DNA from: Candidatus Peregrinibacteria bacterium
GTDB taxonomy: Bacteria; Patescibacteriota; Gracilibacteria; UBA1369; 2-02-FULL-48-14
Assembly: GCA_018658105.1 (NCBI GenBank)
Contig: JABHVW010000001.1
Location: 157,676-221,675, forward strand
Length of the DNA: 64,000 nucleotides
Direction of reading: 5' to 3'
Positions 7,868 to 16,588 of the stretch are shown in pieces. Both the position numbers and the translations under genes were made by a program. Below the pieces are notes generated by a model. That model saw only the letters and a list, made by a program, of their open reading frames with translations, made no database searches and was not told where the DNA came from. Each line of letters opens with the position of its first letter. Position 1 is the first letter of the stretch.

Positions 7868-9016
7868 ATGAAACGAAATACATCACTCATACAGGCCGGC
7901 CAAAAATTTGAGCCTACAAGTAGAGCTATTATTCCACCTCCATATTTAACATCAACTTATGTGCAAGAATCTCCTGGAGTTTCAAGATATGAATATGGGC
8001 GTACGGATAACCCTTCATTTAGAAATTTGGAGGCAGCAATTGCAGCAATTGAGAAAGATGCTGTTGATAGTGTAGTTTTCAGCTCAGGAACTGGTGCCAT
8101 AAATGCTATGATACACCTTCTAGAACAAGGAGATGAAATCTTATGTGACAATAATACATATTCTGGGACTAGACGTATTTTTTCGGAATGTTATAGCCAA
8201 TTTGGAATTAAAACTACATATGTTGATGCTAGAGATTTTCAAGACTTTGCACGAAACATTACTGATCGAACGAAATTAATATGGGCAGAGACACCAACAA
8301 ATCCTCTTTTGAAAATCAATGATATCCGTGAACTTTCAAAGATCGCTAAGTCAAAAAAATGTTTACTTGGCATTGACTCTACCTTTGCCACTCCAATCAA
8401 TCAATCACCTCTTACCCTTGGGGCTGATTTAGTTCTGTACTCTACAACTAAATATATGGCGGGTCACTCTGATGTGATTGGAGGTGCAATATCCTCAAAT
8501 GATGAAGAATTGATCAAGAAATTACGATGGAGGAGAAATGCACTCGGCTTGAACCCTTCCCCATTTGATTGCTGGCTTATACAGAGGGGGTTAAAGACGC
8601 TTTCTGTTCGTCTGCAAAGACATTCCGAGAATGCGATGAAGCTCGCTCAGTGGTTTGAATCAAATCCATTGGTAGATCGTGTAATTTACCCAGGACTGAA
8701 GTCATTCCCACAATATGAATTGGCGAAAGAGCAAATGAATGATTTTTCAGGCATGGTTTCTGCTGTATTTAAACTCCCATCGGAGAAAATTCAACGATTC
8801 TTGATGTCTCTTCAAGTTTGGCAATGTGCAGAGAGCTTGGGAGGTGTGGAATCACTGGTGGATTATCCTTGGCTCATGACTCAATCTGGCCTTTCAGAAG
8901 TAGAACGAATTGCTTCTGAGATTCCTGAAGGCATGGTTCGATTTTCTACTGGAATAGAAGATGTTGAAGATCTAATCCTAGATATTGAATCAGCCCTTAC
9001 AGTTGCTCAAGAATAA
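7868..9016 (+). CDS. Cys/Met metabolism PLP enzyme (cystathionine gamma-synthase/lyase family)
   Basis: A 382-residue member of the trans-sulfuration PLP family. Family marks in order: YEYGRTDNPSFRNLE substrate/PLP segment (~residues 41-55), FSSGTGAINAM phosphate-binding loop (~72-82), the cofactor-binding region WAETPTNPLL (~138-147) and IDSTFATP (~169-176), the lysine-bearing STTKYMAGHSDVIGG (~193-207), and SLGGVESL near the C-terminus. Family members do gamma-synthase, gamma-lyase or beta-lyase chemistry on cystathionine, homocysteine or methionine, and sequence alone does not separate them here. It is the second gene after the YerC-like regulator and converges on uvrA, leaving only 5 nt between the stops. 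Confidence 0.85.
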   Translation: MKRNTSLIQAGQKFEPTSRAIIPPPYLTSTYVQESPGVSRYEYGRTDNPSFRNLEAAIAAIEKDAVDSVVFSSGTGAINAMIHLLEQGDEILCDNNTYSGTRRIFSECYSQFGIKTTYVDARDFQDFARNITDRTKLIWAETPTNPLLKINDIRELSKIAKSKKCLLGIDSTFATPINQSPLTLGADLVLYSTTKYMAGHSDVIGGAISSNDEELIKKLRWRRNALGLNPSPFDCWLIQRGLKTLSVRLQRHSENAMKLAQWFESNPLVDRVIYPGLKSFPQYELAKEQMNDFSGMVSAVFKLPSEKIQRFLMSLQVWQCAESLGGVESLVDYPWLMTQSGLSEVERIASEIPEGMVRFSTGIEDVEDLILDIESALTVAQE

Positions 9017-9021
9017 CCTTT

Positions 9022-11913
9022 TCAAAGCCCCATCTTTTTGAGCCATAGGCCTGTGTATGAAACCTTACCTTGCTTGGCTACTTCTTCTGGAGTTCCGACT
9101 GCAACAATTGTTCCGCCGGCGTCTCCCCCGTCTGGGCCCATATCAATAATGTGATCTGAACATTTTACTAGGTCGAGATTGTGTTCGATAACAAGTACGG
9201 TATTACCGCCATCTACGAGTTCTTGAAGCACCTCTACGAGTTTGCGTACGTCGTCAAAATGAAGACCAGTGGTTGGCTCATCTAGAATGTATAGCGTTTT
9301 ACCTGTGCTGCGTTTTGAAAGCTCTGTAGCAAGCTTGATACGTTGTGCCTCACCACCTGAAAGAGTGGTTGCAGACTGTCCGAGGTGAATATAACCAAGT
9401 CCAACACGTGAAAGTGTTTCCATCTTAGTTTTAACCGTTGGAATCGCATCAAAGAATATTGTTGCTTCGTCTACAGTCATATTTAAAATATCTGCGATGT
9501 TTTTTCCACGGTAGCTGATTTCGAGAGTTTCTCGGTTATAACGCTTACCTTTACATGTTTCACAAGGGACATAAACATCTGGCAAAAAGTGCATTTCGAT
9601 TTTGCGTAGGCCATCACCCTGACAAACTTCACAACGCCCACCTTTCACATTGAAAGAGAAACGACCAGGTTTGTAACCTCGCAATCGAGCTTCTGGTGTT
9701 TGAGCGAAGAGATCCCTGATATCAGTAAAAATTCCGGTATAAGTTGCCGGGTTTGATCGAGGTGTTCGCCCAATTGGTGATTGATCGATGTTGATCAACT
9801 TATCTAGGTGCTCAATACCCGTAATATCGCGGTGAGCCCCTACCAGTTTTTTGCTGCGATTGATCACAGAAGATACCTTCTTAACTAGAATATCATTTAT
9901 AAGTGTTGATTTACCTGAACCTGAAACACCAGTCACTGAAATAAAAGTTCCGAGTGGGAAACTTGCATCAACTTCTTTAAGATTGTGTTCTATTGCGCCG
10001 AGAACATTTAGGAATTTACCATTACCTTTACGGCGTTTCTTTGGCATAGGAATGGTCTTTTTGCCTGAAAGGAACTGACCAGTTACCGAATTTTTATCGG
10101 CCATGATTTGTTTAGGAGTTCCTGCTGAAACCACTTCCCCACCATGTTTACCTGCACCAGGCCCAATATCCAAAATATAATCTGCTGCTAGCATAGTATC
10201 TACATCGTGCTCAACAACAATTACTGTGTTTCCGCTGTCTCGTAGCTCTTCAAGAGTTTTTATTAGTTTTGCGTTGTCATTTTGGTGAAGCCCAATTGAA
10301 GGCTCATCAAGCACGTAAAGAACTCCAACAAGATGTGATCCGATTTGAGTTGCGAGACGAATACGTTGTGCCTCCCCTCCAGATAGAGTGTTGGCTGCTC
10401 GATTTAATGTTAAATAGCTAACTCCAACATGAGTCAGAAATTTCAAGCGTGATATTACTTCACGAGCGATTGGCTCTGCGATCATTTTTTGTGCTTTTGA
10501 TAACTTTAGAGTATTGAAAAATACTTCAGACTCTGCAATAGACATTCTCGTTACATCTGCGATAGATCTATTATCAATAGTTACTGCAAGATATTCAGGT
10601 TTTAATCTGTTACCTTCACATGTAGGACAAGGAAGAATTTGCATGTATTGCTCAATTTTTTTACGAACATAATCTGAATCTGTTTCTAAAAATCGGCGTT
10701 CGAGATTTGGTATTACACCTTCGAAACGTGTATTAAACTCACCATTTGAATTTCCGTCGACTGAACCCATTTGAATTGTATATTTTTGATCACCCGTTCC
10801 ATAAAGTACGCGTTTTATATCTTCATCTTTAAGTTCGTTAACTGGTTTATTCATTGAAAATTTATATTTCACAGAAACCTGTTCAAGAATTTTGTTATAC
10901 CAAGTTAAGTGTGAACTAGATGATGCCCAAGGAAGAATTGCACCTTCGGCAAGAGTTAATTTTTTATTTGGAAGAACCATGTCTGGATCGATTTCTAATT
11001 TTGTTCCTAGACCATGACATGTTTCACATGCACCGTGAGGACTATTAAAGGAGAAATTCCTCGGCTCAATTTCCATCAAACAAACCTCTGGATGGTTTTC
11101 ACATGAGAAGTTTTCAGAGAATTTTTGTATCTCTTTTGTTTCATTGTCTAGAATCATCATTACTCCGTTTCCGTGCTGCAGAGTCATTTCTACCGAATCA
11201 GCGAGACGTGTTGAGTCTGGATTTGGAAGTTCGATTTTCACACCCGTTGAAAGTTTTTTGTATTCTGTTTTGTAATCTTTAACAACCAAACGATCAATTA
11301 CTACTTCAATATTATGCTCTTTATTTTTATCTAAATCAGGCAATTCAAGAATTGAACAAACTTCGCCATTAATGCGAAGACGTACGAACCCTTCCTTTTT
11401 GAGAGATTCAATAATACTTATATGTTCACCCTTTTTACCTGAAACAACTGGAGCAAGTAGAAGAATTTTTCTACCTTCATCCATTGCTTTTACATGTTCT
11501 ACAATTTGGCTCGGTGTTTGACGAACAATTGCTTGAGTACAAATTGGACAGTGCGGCGTTCCCATTCTAGAGAAAAGCAGCCTTAAGTGATCGTAAATTT
11601 CTGTAACCGTACCCACAGTTGAACGTGGATTTCGAGGTGCAGTTTTTTGATCAATTGAGATTGCTGGAGAAAGGCCTTCGATAGATTCGACATCCGGCTT
11701 TTCCATTACACCAAGAAATTGGCGAGCGTAAGTTGAAAGAGATTCAACATATCTGCGTTGCCCTTCGGCATAAATTGTATCGAAAGCTAGTGTCGATTTA
11801 CCTGAGCCCGAAAGCCCAGTTATTACAGTCAATTTGTCTCTTGGAATCTCTACATCAATATTTTTAAGGTTGTGCATCTTGGCACCTTTCACCACAATTT
11901 TGGAAGCGGGCAT
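9022..11913 (-). CDS. uvrA: Excinuclease ABC subunit A
   Basis: A full-length (963-residue) UvrA, the damage-recognition ATPase of nucleotide excision repair, working with UvrB and UvrC (not in this window). It has two ABC modules. The first has Walker [10 protein letters not shown] at residues ~33-41 and the [16 protein letters not shown] segment soon after; its signature [14 protein letters not shown] and Walker [11 protein letters not shown] lie near 490-515. The second has [10 protein letters not shown] near 640, signature [14 protein letters not shown] and [10 protein letters not shown]. Zinc-binding CxxC pairs are present ([26 protein letters not shown] with CETCKGK). The upstream region has a TTGTCA-like -35 but no clear Shine-Dalgarno. 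Confidence 0.97.
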   Translation of the reverse strand: MPASKIVVKGAKMHNLKNIDVEIPRDKLTVITGLSGSGKSTLAFDTIYAEGQRRYVESLSTYARQFLGVMEKPDVESIEGLSPAISIDQKTAPRNPRSTVGTVTEIYDHLRLLFSRMGTPHCPICTQAIVRQTPSQIVEHVKAMDEGRKILLLAPVVSGKKGEHISIIESLKKEGFVRLRINGEVCSILELPDLDKNKEHNIEVVIDRLVVKDYKTEYKKLSTGVKIELPNPDSTRLADSVEMTLQHGNGVMMILDNETKEIQKFSENFSCENHPEVCLMEIEPRNFSFNSPHGACETCHGLGTKLEIDPDMVLPNKKLTLAEGAILPWASSSSHLTWYNKILEQVSVKYKFSMNKPVNELKDEDIKRVLYGTGDQKYTIQMGSVDGNSNGEFNTRFEGVIPNLERRFLETDSDYVRKKIEQYMQILPCPTCEGNRLKPEYLAVTIDNRSIADVTRMSIAESEVFFNTLKLSKAQKMIAEPIAREVISRLKFLTHVGVSYLTLNRAANTLSGGEAQRIRLATQIGSHLVGVLYVLDEPSIGLHQNDNAKLIKTLEELRDSGNTVIVVEHDVDTMLAADYILDIGPGAGKHGGEVVSAGTPKQIMADKNSVTGQFLSGKKTIPMPKKRRKGNGKFLNVLGAIEHNLKEVDASFPLGTFISVTGVSGSGKSTLINDILVKKVSSVINRSKKLVGAHRDITGIEHLDKLINIDQSPIGRTPRSNPATYTGIFTDIRDLFAQTPEARLRGYKPGRFSFNVKGGRCEVCQGDGLRKIEMHFLPDVYVPCETCKGKRYNRETLEISYRGKNIADILNMTVDEATIFFDAIPTVKTKMETLSRVGLGYIHLGQSATTLSGGEAQRIKLATELSKRSTGKTLYILDEPTTGLHFDDVRKLVEVLQELVDGGNTVLVIEHNLDLVKCSDHIIDMGPDGGDAGGTIVAVGTPEEVAKQGKVSYTGLWLKKMGL

Positions 11914-11980
11914 AAGAAAATAACGTAATTAAATTTACAGTAGCAAGATTTTACCTGACAAAAGCCGTTTAGGCAACAGA

Positions 11981-12865
11981 TTATGCTTTACGTCTATGAG
12001 GAAGTTTTCGCCAAAGCACTTGATGAACGTGAGCTGGAGAGTTTTTTCCAACTAAATAACCGTATCCTTTTAAGTTTTCTTTCTCTTTAAATAGGTGATC
12101 TAAATATGAGTATCCGAAAATTAAGAATGGGACCATGAAGAAAGTAAGATTCATTTCTAGTAAAATATTGAATACTGCATGAAGACTTACAGCCAGTAAT
12201 AACCCTTCGCTGTGTTTTTCAATTGCGAATACTCGGTTGCGTTTCATGTGAAGGATTGTGTGGAAGAAATTGATAAACGGGTGGCGTTTATTACGTTTTT
12301 CTTCTGCCCAAATTGGGTCTGCGAAATATGCGATTCCGTAAAAGTAACCGTAAATTCCAGAGAATAATATGTGTGCGAAAGTTGAGAAAACAGAACGGAA
12401 AACAAAGGAAACAAATAGAATTTCTGTACCTTGGAATTCCCAAATATAGTAGAAATATAGGACATTTTCTAAGAATGCGAATCCTAAGGCTGCAATAATT
12501 GAAAACTCAATTGCGTCGTCTATATTGCGAAAGAATCCTTGATCTGACTTTTTCACTACGTAGTGCTTCATGTACTCTTCGATAATTCCTACGAACATAA
12601 AGGCAAAAACACTGCCTAGCGGAAGGAATAAATATGGCGAGAAGCTAAAAACGTCTGCGCTGAATTGGTTTGTATAGTTGAAAATGTTGATCTGCGGAAG
12701 GTGTTCCCAGCTCCATTTGTAGAGGAGAATTGGGAGTACAGATGCGATTCCAAGTAAAAAAGTTTGCACAGCCTTTGGCCGGTAAACCGGGTCTTTTTTG
12801 TAGAATATGTAGCCCCAGATTACTGCTGGGATACAAGCCATTAATATGGTTATAAGGAATTGCAT
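11981..12865 (-). CDS. PrsW-family intramembrane metalloprotease
   Basis: A 294-residue polytopic membrane protein with about eight hydrophobic segments. It carries the PrsW/CPBP-like metal-binding motifs: EE at residues 96-97 in VGIIEEYMKHYVVK, a histidine-bearing helix (FAHILFSGIYGYFYG), and SLHAVFNILL near the C-terminus. PrsW cleaves anti-sigma factors in Bacillus, but related proteins have other or unknown targets, and no anti-sigma gene is visible nearby. It lies between uvrA and recF on the same strand. The target is unknown. Confidence 0.85.
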   Translation of the reverse strand: MQFLITILMACIPAVIWGYIFYKKDPVYRPKAVQTFLLGIASVLPILLYKWSWEHLPQINIFNYTNQFSADVFSFSPYLFLPLGSVFAFMFVGIIEEYMKHYVVKKSDQGFFRNIDDAIEFSIIAALGFAFLENVLYFYYIWEFQGTEILFVSFVFRSVFSTFAHILFSGIYGYFYGIAYFADPIWAEEKRNKRHPFINFFHTILHMKRNRVFAIEKHSEGLLLAVSLHAVFNILLEMNLTFFMVPFLIFGYSYLDHLFKEKENLKGYGYLVGKNSPAHVHQVLWRKLPHRRKA

Positions 12866-12908
12866 TTGTGTCTGATATATCCTTATATTATACCATAAGA
12901 TGGGCTTT

Positions 12909-13967
12909 TTAGCCAGTTAGACTGCCCTTTTCTACGGTGTAGCACTTAATGTCTTTTAGGTCTTTTACGTGGGTTTTGGAGGTTGTGGTGATGATGCATT
13001 GATAGTCGCCGAGCAGTGTGCCGAGTTTGTTTTGGCGGCTGTGGTCGAGTTCTGAAAAAACATCGTCTAGAAGAAGGAGTGGCCGCGAGCCGGTTTGCTC
13101 TTGCATGTAGCGGATTTCTGCAATTTTCATTGCGAGAACTGCGCTGCGACACTCCCCACGCGAGCCGGTTACGGCGAGCGGGCGGTTTTCTATATAAATT
13201 GTGAAATCGTCGCGATGTGGGCCGAGCGTGGTGTTACCCATTCTTATGTCGCTGTCTTGATGAGCTATTAATTTTTCTTCGTAACGATCTGAATGCGTTT
13301 GGCTGACAATTTTAAGTTTTTCTTTGCTACCGGAAATTTCTTGGTAGAGTTCAGTGAGGTGATCTTTGAGATATGTGAGTAAAGCTTCGCGCTTTTCCCA
13401 GATTATTTGTGCTTCGGTTATGAGGCGAGCATCCCAAATTTCTAACTCCCAAGCTTTGGCCTGTCTATTTTGAATTCGTTTTAAAAGAGCGTTTCGTTGT
13501 TTTAATATTTGTTGATATGTGCCGATTGCCTCGATGTAGCGCCTGTCGATTTGTACGAGAATGCGGTCGAGGTATTGGCGACGAAGTCGTGGGCTGCCAC
13601 TTATAAGTTGCAGATGTTCAGGTGTAAAAAGAACAATGCGAAGTTGTCCTAGAAAATCTTTCGGAGGAACAACATTGCCGTGAGTTTTTACTTTTTTCAT
13701 TTCTGGACTGCGTTGAAAAAATACTTCTAGTTCAGTTTCGTCGACGGCACCTTTAATTCTGCCATGTGGTCTGTCCCATTTTAAGGTTTCGAGAGACTTT
13801 CTTGCACGAAATGATTTGCCGAGCGCCAAAAATGCAATGCTCTCTAGCAGATTTGTTTTTCCTTGTGCATTTGGACCGATGAGTGCCACCAGATTTGAAT
13901 CGGTGAAATCTATTTCTAGAGAGTCGTAATTGCGGAAATTTTCTAGTTTAAGCCATTTTAGTTTCAT
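12909..13967 (-). CDS. recF: DNA replication/repair protein RecF
   Basis: A 352-residue SMC-like ATPase that helps load RecA at single-strand gaps. Visible motifs: N-terminal LKLENFRNYDSLEIDF, Walker A GPNAQGKTNLLE (~residues 31-42), the FLALGKSFR segment, the ABC signature-like TGSRGECRSAVLAM (~277-290), Walker B LLLLDDVFSELD (~308-319) and the D-loop region after it. Its usual neighbours dnaA/dnaN/gyrB are not in this window. The ATG follows an extended -10 box (TGATAGTAT) by only 6 nt, so the mRNA is probably leaderless. Confidence 0.95.
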   Translation of the reverse strand: MKLKWLKLENFRNYDSLEIDFTDSNLVALIGPNAQGKTNLLESIAFLALGKSFRARKSLETLKWDRPHGRIKGAVDETELEVFFQRSPEMKKVKTHGNVVPPKDFLGQLRIVLFTPEHLQLISGSPRLRRQYLDRILVQIDRRYIEAIGTYQQILKQRNALLKRIQNRQAKAWELEIWDARLITEAQIIWEKREALLTYLKDHLTELYQEISGSKEKLKIVSQTHSDRYEEKLIAHQDSDIRMGNTTLGPHRDDFTIYIENRPLAVTGSRGECRSAVLAMKIAEIRYMQEQTGSRPLLLLDDVFSELDHSRQNKLGTLLGDYQCIITTTSKTHVKDLKDIKCYTVEKGSLTG

Positions 13968-13973
13968 ATCAGC

Positions 13974-13982
13974 ATACTATCA
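13974..13982 (-). promoter_or_regulatory. Extended -10 promoter of recF, leaderless
   Basis: Read on the minus strand the sequence is TGATAGTAT (TG-n-TAGTAT), then six bases, then the recF ATG at 13967. Transcription would begin at or next to the start codon. No good -35 box is seen. Confidence 0.45.
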
Positions 13983-14007
13983 CAGTCTTAATTTTCGTAA
14001 TTTGATA

Positions 14008-14016
14008 TGTTATAAT
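14008..14016 (+). promoter_or_regulatory. Extended -10 promoter of DUF4112-like gene
   Basis: TGTTATAAT is a perfect extended -10 (TG-n-TATAAT), 24 bp before the ATG at 14041. A second candidate, TGATTATAA (14022-14030), lies closer and would give an almost leaderless transcript. It is divergent from the recF promoter. Confidence 0.5.
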
Positions 14017-14040
14017 GTATTTGATTATAACCCACATAAA

Positions 14041-14751
14041 ATGACAGATCATTCAGGAGGAGCGGCTATGCATGGTGGCCATGAAGAGGAGCCAGAAGTT
14101 GTTAATGATGCGCCGAATAGGCCAGAAGTGGATGAGCCTAATGAAGTGACTCAAGAGATTGATGAGGATCATGCGCTTGCAATGGCAATTGAAAATCAAC
14201 AGGTGCCGGCTGATCCAAAGGAACAGAAGGCTTTACGCAAAAAATTGATGAAAAGATTGAGCAAAGCTAGTGGATCTGAGGGCCGTGTTGAGACTATGTC
14301 TAAGCTTGCGGATTGGGTTGGACTTGAAGTTTTGGTTGGTACGATCTTCCCTGGTGTTGGCGATGCTGGCACTGCGATTGTTGAAACAACTTATTTATTA
14401 GGAGAAGCGAGTCGGGCAAATATGGCATATTCTGGTCGTGCAAAAATTGTTGGTGCACAACTTTTGGATGCGGCGATTGGTGCAACTCCAATTGTTGGAG
14501 ATGTTGCTGATTATATGTTTATGGCAAATAGAATTAGCGCAGCTGAATTCAGAAAAAACACAGAAAAATTGGCTTCTGAAGCTTTGGAGGCAGGCGTTCC
14601 TACTGAAGAGATTGAAAAGATCTTGGCTTCTGGAGCTCGTCTTAGAAAGGCTCTCGCAATCACTGGCAAAGTGGTTGGAGCGACTAAAAAGAAAGATGCT
14701 TCGAATAATAATGATGGATTTAAAGCTGCTGAAGACGAGATGGCTGCATAG
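14041..14751 (+). CDS. DUF4112-like protein with acidic N-terminus
   Basis: A 236-residue protein from the ATG at 14041. The first ~75 residues are acidic and low-complexity. The rest matches the DUF4112 layout: a first helix with VGTIFPGVGDAGTAIVE, then LLDAAIGATPIVGDVADYMFMANRIS, i.e. two P-x-x-G-D hairpins between hydrophobic helices. DUF4112 has no established function and is often membrane-associated. A second ATG at 14068 is preceded by a perfect AGGAGG at 14055-14060 with 7-nt spacing, the best Shine-Dalgarno in the window, so that is a serious alternative start. The frame stays open upstream into recF, but there is no reason to start there. Confidence 0.75.
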   Translation: MTDHSGGAAMHGGHEEEPEVVNDAPNRPEVDEPNEVTQEIDEDHALAMAIENQQVPADPKEQKALRKKLMKRLSKASGSEGRVETMSKLADWVGLEVLVGTIFPGVGDAGTAIVETTYLLGEASRANMAYSGRAKIVGAQLLDAAIGATPIVGDVADYMFMANRISAAEFRKNTEKLASEALEAGVPTEEIEKILASGARLRKALAITGKVVGATKKKDASNNNDGFKAAEDEMAA

Positions 14752-14755
14752 GACT

Positions 14756-14784
14756 TTGACATAGTAAACTTTTGGCATTAGTCT
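14756..14784 (+). promoter_or_regulatory. Promoter of thrS, near-leaderless
   Basis: TTGACA (14756-14761), 17-bp spacer, TAGTCT (14779-14784), then 7 nt to the thrS ATG at 14792. The start of transcription should fall on or beside the start codon. It lies directly after the stop of the DUF4112-like gene. Confidence 0.6.
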
Positions 14785-14791
14785 TTGGTCC

Positions 14792-16588
14792 ATGAATGAT
14801 TCTGAACTTCCACTCGACGACCCTTTATACCAAATGCGGCACTCTGCTGCGCATGTTTTGGCGCAGGCTGTTCTGGATATGTTTCCAGAGGCGAAGCTTG
14901 GGGTTGGACCGGTGATTGAGCATGGTTTTTATTATGACTTTTTGTTGCCGCGAACTTTGATCCCTGAGGATTTGGCGATTTTGGAACAGAAGATGAAAAA
15001 AATTCAAAAAGAAGCGCAGAAGTTTGTGAGGCAAGAGACTGATCCGGCGATGACTGTGGAATTTTTGAAGAAAGCGGATCAACCTTTTAAGGTTGAGCTT
15101 GCTGAAGAATTTGCTGCGGAGGGGAAACAGCTCACTTTTTACGAAAATGTGAATAGAAAAGGTGATGTTAAGTTTGTAGATTTATGTCGAGGTGGACACA
15201 CAGAGACGACAAAAAGTATTGGCTACTTTAAGCTTAATAAAATTGCTGGTGCATATTGGCGTGGCGATGAAAAACGGCCACAGCTACAGAGAATTTATGG
15301 TCTGCTCTTTGCGCAAAAGGATGAGCTTAAAGCTCATATGCTAATGCTTGAAGAAGCGAAAAAACGTGACCACAGAAAGCTTGGTGAGGAATTAAATATT
15401 TTTACAATTTCTGATTTAGTTGGAGCTGGACTTCCACTTTTGAAACCAAATGGAATGGCAATTCGTCATGAGGTTGAAACTTACCTTTGGGACTTGCACA
15501 GGAAGCGAGGTTATCTACGAGTTTGGACACCGCATATTGCTAAGATGGCACTTTATGAAACTTCTGGGCATGCTGCAAAATTTGGCGCTGAATTATTTAG
15601 AGTGAGTGGTGCACATGAAGGCGATGACTTTTGTATGAAACCTATGAACTGTCCACATCATATGCAGATTTTCAGTGATAACCATTGGAGTTATAGAGAT
15701 ATGCCGGTTCGATATTTTGAGCCAGCGACAGTTTACAGAAATGAAAAATCAGGCCAGCTTTCTGGTTTGACTCGTGTTCGTGCGATTAGCCAAGATGATG
15801 GACACCTTTTCTGTAGGAAAGATCAAATTGCTGATGAAGTGAAAACTATTGTGGAAATCATTCAAATATTCTTTGGAACGCTTGGAATGGGAGAAGACTA
15901 CTGGATTAGCCTTTCTGTTCGAGATCCTGAAGATATGTCTAAGTATTTGGGAGAGCCAGAAACTTGGGATATGGCGGAGGGTGCGCTTGAGGATATTTTG
16001 AAGAATGAGAATTTACCTTATAAACGAGTTGAAGGAGAGGCTGCATTTTATGGCCCTAAATTAGACTTTATGTTTAAAGATGCAATTGGACGTGAATGGC
16101 AGCTGTCTACGATTCAGCTCGACTTTAATTTACCTGAGCGATTTAATTTGAGTTATATAAATGAGAATAATGAAAAAGAACGTCCGGTGGTAATTCATAG
16201 AGCAATTTCTGGTTCGCTTGAACGTTTTATGGGAGTGATGATAGAACATTTTGCTGGAGCCTTCCCAACCTGGTTGGCCCCTACTCAAGCTATTCTATTG
16301 CCAGTTTCAGATAAATTTATTCCTTACTGTGAAGAAGTGAGAGATATTTTGGCTGATCTTGGTGTGAGAGTTAAGATTGATGATGCGAGTGAGAGCCTTG
16401 GCAAGAAAATCCGAAATGCAGAGAAATCGAAAATACCTTGGATGCTAGTAATTGGTGAAAAAGAAGTTGCCGAAAGAAAGATTGCTGCAAGAAGTTATCA
16501 CTCAAAAGAGCAAAGTGACTTTGAATTAGATGCTTTTGTGGAAATGATTGCAGATGAAATCAAAAATCGTAGCCTGCCTAAGGTTTAG
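14792..16588 (+). CDS. thrS: Threonyl-tRNA synthetase lacking TGS domain
   Basis: A 598-residue class II synthetase that charges tRNA-Thr. The N-terminus starts directly in the editing (tRNA-SAD) domain: HSAAHVLAQAV at residues ~17-27 gives the HxxxH pair, and VDLCRGGH at ~129-136 the Cys/His pair. Catalytic motifs follow: CMKPMNCPHHM (zinc-binding Cys), motif 2 YRNEKSGQLSGLTRVR, and motif 3 HRAISGSLERFMGVMIEH, then the anticodon-binding domain. The ~60-residue TGS domain present in E. coli ThrS is absent, which I associate with reduced genomes. The 3' end overlaps the convergent gene by 11 nt. Confidence 0.95.
   Translation: MNDSELPLDDPLYQMRHSAAHVLAQAVLDMFPEAKLGVGPVIEHGFYYDFLLPRTLIPEDLAILEQKMKKIQKEAQKFVRQETDPAMTVEFLKKADQPFKVELAEEFAAEGKQLTFYENVNRKGDVKFVDLCRGGHTETTKSIGYFKLNKIAGAYWRGDEKRPQLQRIYGLLFAQKDELKAHMLMLEEAKKRDHRKLGEELNIFTISDLVGAGLPLLKPNGMAIRHEVETYLWDLHRKRGYLRVWTPHIAKMALYETSGHAAKFGAELFRVSGAHEGDDFCMKPMNCPHHMQIFSDNHWSYRDMPVRYFEPATVYRNEKSGQLSGLTRVRAISQDDGHLFCRKDQIADEVKTIVEIIQIFFGTLGMGEDYWISLSVRDPEDMSKYLGEPETWDMAEGALEDILKNENLPYKRVEGEAAFYGPKLDFMFKDAIGREWQLSTIQLDFNLPERFNLSYINENNEKERPVVIHRAISGSLERFMGVMIEHFAGAFPTWLAPTQAILLPVSDKFIPYCEEVRDILADLGVRVKIDDASESLGKKIRNAEKSKIPWMLVIGEKEVAERKIAARSYHSKEQSDFELDAFVEMIADEIKNRSLPKV

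Noticed and set aside
13930..14040. Earlier start for the DUF4112-like protein
   Set aside because: It would overlap the recF start and promoter; the promoter at 14008-14016 lies downstream of it.
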